Below, one piece after another: positions 58,812-64,000 of a DNA stretch of 64,000 nucleotides. Numbering within the stretch: the stretch's first letter is position 1; the number at the start of each line of letters is the position of its first letter. This DNA comes from JALYTY01 sp964546935 (GTDB taxonomy: Bacteria > Vulcanimicrobiota > Vulcanimicrobiia > Vulcanimicrobiales > Vulcanimicrobiaceae): assembly GCA_964546935.1 (NCBI GenBank), contig CAZJLJ010000011.1, positions 1 to 64,000 of the forward strand, in the 5' to 3' direction. The notes beneath the pieces were generated by a model. It was not told the DNA's origin, made no database searches, and worked only from the letters and a program-made list of their open reading frames with translations. The position numbers were made by a program, and so were the translations under genes.

Positions 58812-59824
58812 GCCGTGACGCGCTCGCGCACGCCCAAGCCCGGCTCATCGGGCAGAACGAGTTTTCCTCGATCGTACGCAACGCCCGTGAACGGATCATC
58901 TTTCGTCAAGAACGGCCCGTCGATGTCGGCCCAATCGACGAGCGGAGAGATGTGCGCGGCCGCCGTCGCGGCAATCGCGCTCTCTACCATGCAGCCCAGC
59001 ATCACTTTCATCCCAAGCGCACGCGCCGTATGAATCATTGCCAGCGCGCCACGAATGCCGCCGCACTTTGCAAGCTTCACATTGATGCCGTCGACGCAGC
59101 CGTAAAGACTCGGCAAATCGTTTGCGTCGAGCGAATCCTCGTCCGTAACGATGGGAATCGGCGAACCTTCGCGCACCGCACGCAGTCCTTCGGGCGATCC
59201 CGCCGGAATCGGCTGCTCGCAGAATTCGATTTCGTAGCGCCCCAGTCTCTTCAAAATTGCGATGGCGCTCTCGACGTCCCAACCTTCGTTTGCATCGATT
59301 CGAATCGTACCGGTGTAACGGTCGCGGATCATCGCGATGGTTTCAACTTGCTCGTCCGCACTGCCCAACCCCAGCTTGACTTTCAGGATCGGATGATCGC
59401 CGATCTCCGCAAGTTTTCGAAGCGTTGTTTCGGGATCGGCGATGCCGATAGTGAAAGAGGTCACCGGCGTCTTCGACGGATCGAGTCCGAGCAGCGCGTA
59501 AAGCGGCTTGCCGAGATCCTTTCCGATTAAGTCGTGCAAGGCCAAATCGAAACCGGCACGTGCAGCGGGTGGGATTGTCGGATCGAGCAGCGTCTCGAGC
59601 TGATATGGGTCGTCCACCGGGGGACGATAGCGCTCGAAGTACGTGGAAATGCTTTCCACCGACTCGTCGTATCGTTCGATCGGAGTTGCTTCGCCGATGC
59701 CCTCGAGCGAGCCGGAGCGCACGCGTATTAGTGCCGTACGCGCCACGGTTTCCGCGCCACGCGCAATCTTGAACGGATGTTTGAGCGTTAAATTAAGCGG
59801 CGAAACAGAAAGCGTTAAAGCCAT
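58808..59824 (-). CDS. dgcA: Dipeptide epimerase/N-acetyl-D-glutamate racemase-like enolase-superfamily enzyme
   Basis: The 338-residue enzyme is of the muconate-lactonizing subgroup. Residues: LKVKLGLGSADEQVE (K-x-K catalytic lysine pair), RIDANEGWDVESAI and CEQPI (metal-binding Asp and Glu), TDEDSLDAND (third metal ligand), INVKLAKCGGI (second lysine) and GCMVESAIAATAA. This matches L-Ala-D/L-Glu epimerase and DgcA. With dgcN next to it, racemisation of N-acetyl-D-glutamate is likely, but muropeptide-derived L-Ala-D-Glu is an equal alternative. ATG 59824 is used; GTG 59839 is possible. Confidence 0.85.
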   Translation of the reverse strand: MALTLSVSPLNLTLKHPFKIARGAETVARTALIRVRSGSLEGIGEATPIERYDESVESISTYFERYRPPVDDPYQLETLLDPTIPPAARAGFDLALHDLIGKDLGKPLYALLGLDPSKTPVTSFTIGIADPETTLRKLAEIGDHPILKVKLGLGSADEQVETIAMIRDRYTGTIRIDANEGWDVESAIAILKRLGRYEIEFCEQPIPAGSPEGLRAVREGSPIPIVTDEDSLDANDLPSLYGCVDGINVKLAKCGGIRGALAMIHTARALGMKVMLGCMVESAIAATAAAHISPLVDWADIDGPFLTKDDPFTGVAYDRGKLVLPDEPGLGVRERVTA

Positions 59825-59868
59825 TGGCTGCGCATTCACACTTTGCCCTGAACGATCCTAGGAGTGTC

Positions 59869-61335
59869 ATGGCGGAATTGCATTCACGTGCCATCGTTTG
59901 GCTTCGCCGAGACTTGCGTCTATCGGATAACGTGGCTCTCGCACTGGCAGCCAAGCAATCACAAGAGCTCTGCCTTGCATTTGTCTTGGATCCGTTACTC
60001 CTGGGCGGGGACCGGGTCGGAGCACCGATCGTTCAGACGTTTTTTGAAGCGCTGGCTTCGCTGCGTCGCAATCTGCGCGAGCGTGAGAGCGAGCTCGCGT
60101 TGCTGGAAGGCGAGTTTGCGGAAGAGCTAATCGCCCTTGCCCGGCGGATCGATGCGAAAGCCGTGTTCTATAACGAAGATTACGAGCCCGCCGCGATTGC
60201 ACGCGATGCGCGTGTCTCTGCGGAGTTGCGTAACGCGGGGCTTTTCGTGCATGCTTCGCTGGATCACGTGTATTTCAGCGCCGAAGAAATCCGCAACGCT
60301 AGCCGTGAAGCGTATAAGGTTTTTACGCCGTATAGCCGGTGCTGGCGCCTACGCTATTTCGAGAAACCGAACCCACCGGTTTTCTCCTCCGAGTTGCTGC
60401 GAAACAAGTTGGCCGGTCGCGATCTCATTGGGGCCACGCGGAGTGTTCCCACGCCGGAAGAATATCGGTTCACCTCTTCTGCGGCGTTCCCGAAATGCAG
60501 TGAGCCGCATGCATCCAGTCTGCTCGATGCGTTCCTAGCACCGGATGGTGCCGGCGAACGCTATGAGGACGACCGCAATTTTCCGTCCGTCGACGGAACG
60601 TCCCATTTATCGCCGCAACTGCGTGCGGGAACCATCGGTATTCGGACCTGTTTTACACGCGCTTTCGAAGCCGCTGAACGTTCGGGCGCCGCGCAAATCG
60701 AAAAATGGATTGGTGAATTGATTTGGCGCGAGTTCTACCAAATGATTTTGAAATCGTATCCGCACGTCGACGGCGCACCGTTTCTCCATGCGGCTGCGCG
60801 CATTCCGTGGGTAAATGACGAAGAGCGCTTTACGCGTTGGACCCGTGCCGAAACGGGTTATCCTATCGTGGATGCGGCAATGCGTCAGTTAAATCAAAGG
60901 GGCTGGATGCACAACCGTCTGCGAATGATCGTGGCTTCGTTCTTGACGAAGCATCTGCTTATCGACTGGCGTTGGGGAGAAAGATACTTCGAACAACATC
61001 TCGCCGACGCAGATCTGGCGCAGAACAACGGCGGCTGGCAATGGGCCGCATCGACGGGAACCGACGCGGCGCCGTACTTTCGCATCTTTAATCCGGTTAC
61101 GCAAAGTAAAACGTTCGACCCTGATGGAGCGTTTATTCGCCTAATGGTGCCGGAACTGGCTTCCGTTCCGCTTTCATACGTGCATGCACCGTGGGAGATG
61201 CCGCCGTTGCTCCAAGCCCAAGTCTCGTGCCGCATCGGCATCGATTATCCGGAGCCGATCATCGATCATGCGACGGCGCGAAATCGTGCGCTCGCCGTAT
61301 ACGAGCCGATTCTGGGAAAGAGGCGTTCTCGTTAG
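59869..61335 (+). CDS. phr: Deoxyribodipyrimidine photolyase (class I CPD type)
   Basis: A 488-residue light-dependent DNA repair flavoprotein. The N-terminal antenna domain begins IVWLRRDLRLSDNVALA. The FAD domain has SHLSPQLRAGTIGIRT, WIGELIWREFYQMIL, TGYPIVDAAMRQLNQRGWMHNRLRMIVASFLTKHLLIDWRWGE in parts (TGYPIVDAAMRQL, WMHNRLRMIVASFLTKHLL), and the QWAASTGTDAAPYFRIFNP tryptophan and ligand region. ATG 59869 follows TAGGAG. It is divergent from dgcA and overlaps the convergent M91 gene by four bases. Confidence 0.95.
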   Translation: MAELHSRAIVWLRRDLRLSDNVALALAAKQSQELCLAFVLDPLLLGGDRVGAPIVQTFFEALASLRRNLRERESELALLEGEFAEELIALARRIDAKAVFYNEDYEPAAIARDARVSAELRNAGLFVHASLDHVYFSAEEIRNASREAYKVFTPYSRCWRLRYFEKPNPPVFSSELLRNKLAGRDLIGATRSVPTPEEYRFTSSAAFPKCSEPHASSLLDAFLAPDGAGERYEDDRNFPSVDGTSHLSPQLRAGTIGIRTCFTRAFEAAERSGAAQIEKWIGELIWREFYQMILKSYPHVDGAPFLHAAARIPWVNDEERFTRWTRAETGYPIVDAAMRQLNQRGWMHNRLRMIVASFLTKHLLIDWRWGERYFEQHLADADLAQNNGGWQWAASTGTDAAPYFRIFNPVTQSKTFDPDGAFIRLMVPELASVPLSYVHAPWEMPPLLQAQVSCRIGIDYPEPIIDHATARNRALAVYEPILGKRRSR

Positions 61336-61832
61336 CGCGCAACGGGTGAGGCGACGCGATACGTCGCTCCGCCGTGATTGTGACGCACCCCTTCGCCCAG
61401 CGTGCGCGCCGCGTGTGCTTCGCTGCCCATGATAACGCGATGTTCCTCTGCGGTGTCGAATTGCGCGTCGTGCGTATTGCGGAGTCGATCGGCGATGCGT
61501 GCGTTCTCGACGGCGTGATCGACCTCATGACCGAGTCCCAGCGCCGGCGATTGCCGGCCTCCGCCCGTTGTACGAAGCGCGCTGTACGGATCCCACGCAA
61601 TCGTATTAGTGTTTGGATCGTAATGGTCGTCGTTGCGATGATTCACGGCGAGGGTGTAATGGTGGGAATGCGCGTGCTCTAATCGGTAAAACAATCGCCG
61701 CTCGAGCGCGTCTTTACAGAGATATGTTTTTGCCGACTCATATGATTTTTCGGCGGTTGCAGGGACGTCAAGCGAGCCATGATGGACGTAAGAAACGTGC
61801 GCGATTTCACGTGAATACATGACAATTCGCAT
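61332..61832 (-). CDS. M91-type zinc metallopeptidase domain protein
   Basis: A 166-residue protein. The zinc site HEVDH lies in SPALGLGHEVDHAVENARIA, and the downstream EEHRVIMGSEAHAARTLGEG gives the third ligand. YDPNTNTIAWDPYSAL and GGGRQSPALGLG are typical of the M91 (NleD/RHS-tip) family, usually found as toxin tips or effectors. Here it stands alone with no RHS or secretion partner in the window, nor a signal peptide. It may be a cut-off toxin tip or a host-factor-like protease. The upstream 255 bases are structured. Confidence 0.7.
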   Translation of the reverse strand: MRIVMYSREIAHVSYVHHGSLDVPATAEKSYESAKTYLCKDALERRLFYRLEHAHSHHYTLAVNHRNDDHYDPNTNTIAWDPYSALRTTGGGRQSPALGLGHEVDHAVENARIADRLRNTHDAQFDTAEEHRVIMGSEAHAARTLGEGVRHNHGGATYRVASPVAR

Positions 61833-62087
61833 TCACGCGCAAGTAGATATTGACAAGAGTCGCAGAGCGGCACTCGCGTGCGTGTCAAGACTTGACGCCG
61901 ATGGTACGTTATTAAGGCTCGACTGCGCTTAACGCGCACCATGCATAGGTGCCGAACCGACTTGGTATACATCGGGAGCATCAGCTCCGGATACGACGGC
62001 AGGGCTTGGGTCTCGTACCTGCTTTGCCGGCGCCCGGGCCGCACCCACCTGCGAGAACGCAGGTTCAGTTACCTCGCGTGGCAGACG
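61833..62087. other. Intergenic region with strong secondary structure; possible riboswitch-like element
   Basis: No gene is seen. Plus-strand hairpins include GGAGC-ATCA-GCTCC (61975-61988) and ACCTGC-GAGAAC-GCAGGT (62047-62064). TGCCGAACC (61950-61958), CCGCACCC (62039-62046) and CAGTTACCTCGCGTGGCA (62066-62083) resemble, in order, conserved blocks of ydaO-type c-di-AMP riboswitches as I remember them, but the middle GGxGGAACC and GGGGUxAAUC blocks are not found. No plus-strand gene follows directly, so function is doubtful. Confidence 0.25.
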
Positions 62088-62810
62088 TTAATTGCGGTTG
62101 AGTTCGAATCGAGCAAGCGCGACGCGCCATCGGCGGGTCGCGCTTCGCATTTCATCCACGTCGAGCGAGCCCGGGGCGTCCAGAACAAGCGGCCCGCGGA
62201 AGTCGCCGAAGCGATCCAGAAACTGCGAAATGCTTGCGTCGCCGGCCGTTAGGGTGCCATAGAACGCCACGGCGTTCGGGCGCACGGCATCGATGTCGCT
62301 CGAACCGTCGAAGGCTGCGGGATCGAGAGCATACCTCAGCCACGCCGAGTCCGCTTCCTTGCTCACCCGCTTCACCTCCGGAACGGAGCCCGCGAACGTT
62401 CCGGCGACGTTGCGCATTCCAAGCGTAATATTTGCCGCCTTCGCCGCGCCGGTCGCATGATTTAACCGTTCCAGTTGGCGGCTCCACGACATGACGGTTT
62501 CCTGAGCGACACGTGAAAGCAGAAGCGGCGTGCCCAGAGCCGATGCTTGTGCGACGCGAGCATCCATCATTGCCGGATCGCCGGTGAGAAACGCTTCATC
62601 GGCAAGTGCGGCAATAGTCACACCTAAATCCGCCGCCATCTTCTTTATTTGGGCGAGGTAGTCGTCGTCGATTCGCGGAAAGTGCCGCACGTCCAAGACG
62701 ACGCTATCGCACGCGAATTCGCTCGCACAGAAATCGAGGAATTCAAGTTGCGTAAGTTCGCCGGAATCGAATAACTGCGAACAAGTGCCGCTTGTGCACG
62801 CCAGCTTCAT
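62088..62810 (-). CDS. Sugar phosphate isomerase/epimerase-like TIM-barrel protein
   Basis: The 240-residue protein has the AP-endonuclease-2-like TIM-barrel pattern: KLACTSGTCSQLF, LEFLDFCASEFACDSVVLD with VRHFP, KMAADLGVTIAALADEAFLTG, SALGTPLLLSRV, LERLNHATGAAKAANITLGMRN, YALDPAAFD, and GDFRGPLVLDAPGS. Typical metal-binding Glu/His positions are partly replaced, so catalysis is uncertain. It is divergent from rpiB with a 42-base gap, suggesting a sugar-metabolism context. Confidence 0.65.
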   Translation of the reverse strand: MKLACTSGTCSQLFDSGELTQLEFLDFCASEFACDSVVLDVRHFPRIDDDYLAQIKKMAADLGVTIAALADEAFLTGDPAMMDARVAQASALGTPLLLSRVAQETVMSWSRQLERLNHATGAAKAANITLGMRNVAGTFAGSVPEVKRVSKEADSAWLRYALDPAAFDGSSDIDAVRPNAVAFYGTLTAGDASISQFLDRFGDFRGPLVLDAPGSLDVDEMRSATRRWRVALARFELNRN

Positions 62811-62852
62811 TGGGCGTCCGACCTTCGACCGCTACAGGGAGAGCCCTTCGCT

Positions 62853-63365
62853 ATGAAGATCGCGCTTGGCGCGGACCACGCCGGCTTCGAGTACAAGGAC
62901 CGGATCGCAAAGATGTTGCGCGATGCCGGACACACGATAATCGACTACGGAACGCACGATACGACGCCGGTCGATTATCCGCAGTATGGGTATGCCGTTG
63001 GTGAAGCGGTGGCGAGCGGGCAGGCCGACCGTGGCGTGGTCGTCTGCGGCTCGAGCATCGGCATCTCGATAGCCGCGAATAAAGTTCCCGGCGTGCGCGC
63101 CGCAATTGTGACAGAGCCGCTGAGCGCCGAATTGTCGCGCCGTCACAACGATGCAAACGTCCTGGCACTTTCGGAGCGTTTGACGGGTTGGGAAATGATC
63201 GAGCGCCTTGTGGACGTTTTTATGACGACGCCGTTCGACGGCGGCCGCCACGCGCATCGCGTCGAGCAACTCTTCGAGTTTACCGATTCGCAACGCGAGA
63301 AAACCATCAAAGCGATAGAAACAGGCGCCGTAACGGGCGCCGAGACGCCGAAATCTCTCCTGTAA
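62853..63365 (+). CDS. rpiB: Ribose 5-phosphate isomerase B
   Basis: RpiB interconverts ribose 5-phosphate and ribulose 5-phosphate. The 170-residue protein has KIALGADHAGFEYKDRI at the N-terminus, YPQYGYAVGEAVASG, and GVVVCGSSIGISIAANKVPG with the catalytic Cys and the phosphate-binding loop (S-S rather than the commoner T-G), then RRHNDANVLALSERL. The C-terminal ~25 residues (REKTIKAIETGAVTG) extend past the usual end. It is 16 bases upstream of glyA, a frequent rpiB-glyA pairing. Confidence 0.93.
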   Translation: MKIALGADHAGFEYKDRIAKMLRDAGHTIIDYGTHDTTPVDYPQYGYAVGEAVASGQADRGVVVCGSSIGISIAANKVPGVRAAIVTEPLSAELSRRHNDANVLALSERLTGWEMIERLVDVFMTTPFDGGRHAHRVEQLFEFTDSQREKTIKAIETGAVTGAETPKSLL

Positions 63366-63381
63366 CGCAAGATAGGACACC

Positions 63382-64000
63382 ATGGATATCCTTACGCCGA
63401 GCACCATAGAAGCCGAAGACCCCGAACTCTTCGCCGCGATCAAAAACGAGGAACAACGTCAAAGGGAAAACCTCGAACTCATTGCGTCCGAAAACTACGC
63501 GAGCCGTGCGGTTCGCGAAGCGATGGGCAGCGTGCTGACCAACAAGTACGCCGAAGGGTATCCGGGCAAACGGTACTACGGCGGATGCGAGTGGGTCGAC
63601 GTCGCGGAGAACCTCGCTATCGAACGGTTGAAGAAACTTTTCGGAGCGGATCATGCGAACGTTCAGCCGCATGCCGGCGCTCAAGCAAACATGGCGGTCT
63701 TCATGGCGCATTTGCAGCCCGGAGATACGGTTCTCGGAATGTCGCTTGCGCACGGCGGCCACCTCACGCACGGCACGAAAGTCAGTTTCAGCGGAAAGCT
63801 CTACAATGCGGCAGCCTACGGCGTTCGCAAAGACACCGAGCTAATCGATTTTGATGAAGTTCGTGCGGCTGCGCGCGAACATAAACCGAAAATGATCATT
63901 GCGGGTGCGAGTGCGTATCCACGAACTATGGATTATGCGCCGTTCCGCGAGATCGCGGATGAAGTCGGTGCAACGCTGCTCGTCGACATGGCGCACATCG
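63382..64000 (+). CDS. glyA: Serine hydroxymethyltransferase, N-terminal part
   Basis: The gene continues past the right edge; about 206 codons are present. The product starts MDILTPSTIEAEDPELF and shows ENLELIASENYASRAV, TNKYAEGYPGKRYYGG, the VDVAENLAIERLKKLFGA segment, NVQPHAGAQANMAVFMAHL, SLAHGGHLTHG and the central YPRTMDYAPFREIA. GlyA transfers one-carbon units between serine and tetrahydrofolate. The PLP lysine is beyond the window. The ATG follows ATAGGACACC. Confidence 0.96.
   Translation, partial: MDILTPSTIEAEDPELFAAIKNEEQRQRENLELIASENYASRAVREAMGSVLTNKYAEGYPGKRYYGGCEWVDVAENLAIERLKKLFGADHANVQPHAGAQANMAVFMAHLQPGDTVLGMSLAHGGHLTHGTKVSFSGKLYNAAAYGVRKDTELIDFDEVRAAAREHKPKMIIAGASAYPRTMDYAPFREIADEVGATLLVDMAHI

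Noticed and set aside
61860..62060. tRNA-like sequence (GGTTCGGCACC on the minus strand)
   Set aside because: The possible T-arm cannot pair correctly and no acceptor or anticodon stem is seen.
1..64000. Insertion sequences, CRISPR arrays, prophage or integrase genes
   Set aside because: No transposase, integrase or spaced direct-repeat array was seen on either strand.

Overview
This GC-rich, gene-dense window reads as chromosomal DNA of a diderm, LPS-making bacterium. Evidence for an outer membrane is a heptose-synthesis and glycosyltransferase cluster, an LpxB-like enzyme, a porin-cytochrome fusion and YceI. The mix of features (rsmG close to parAB, a Firmicutes-like N-terminal extension on ribosomal protein bL27, many translationally coupled genes, lineage-specific secreted proteins) suggests an uncultured lineage such as Candidatus Eremiobacterota (WPS-2). 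That placement is inference; no 16S gene is present. I saw no insertion sequence, CRISPR array, prophage or tRNA gene.

Layout. 1-4.4 kb: end of rsmG, a class I glutamine amidotransferase, a small LAGLIDADG-like protein bracketed by parS-like sites, cca and parAB, a typical near-origin neighbourhood. 4.4-7.2 kb: small membrane protein, thiE, a divergent thiD, and trpS behind a structured leader. 7.2-12.7 kb is accessory: a lipoprotein, YceI with a Cyc2-like cytochrome-porin under two TTAGG-N4-CCTAA repeats, a RES-Xre toxin-antitoxin pair and a probably truncated gene. 13.9-21.3 kb: a duplicated two-gene module, each copy a ~1,100-residue DUF11-repeat protein plus a small membrane-anchored helical protein. 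21.3-28.3 kb (minus): rpmA, obgE, nadD, a DUF3465 lipoprotein, maf, mreC, mreD, mrdA.

28.4-35.5 kb (plus): fabF, rnc, smc, purH. 35.5-37.4 kb: a VOC protein, a SemiSWEET and a permease fusion. 37.4-48.9 kb is one long plus-strand run: hisS, accB, gmhA, hldA, hldC, an LpxB-like enzyme, alternating GT2 and GT9 glycosyltransferases, aspS. Most neighbours overlap by a few bases, so translation and cell-surface heptose biology are tied into one transcription unit. 48.9-54.7 kb: two small exported paralogues, a cystathionine gamma-synthase, a family 5 uracil-DNA glycosylase, a LysR regulator and a fosmidomycin-resistance-type MFS pump. 54.7-59.8 kb (minus): an enolase-superfamily epimerase, a DUF1611/DgcN protein, a peptide-binding lipoprotein, a C39-like peptidase and trmL, which together look like D-glutamate or muropeptide catabolism. 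59.8-64 kb: photolyase, an M91-type metallopeptidase, a structured non-coding stretch, a TIM-barrel protein, rpiB and the start of glyA.

Best candidates for undescribed biology: the duplicated DUF11 plus membrane-helical module; the Cyc2-like/YceI pair with its putative metal-responsive operators; the LAGLIDADG-like protein embedded in parS-like sites; and an mreC that appears to start at an AUC codon.
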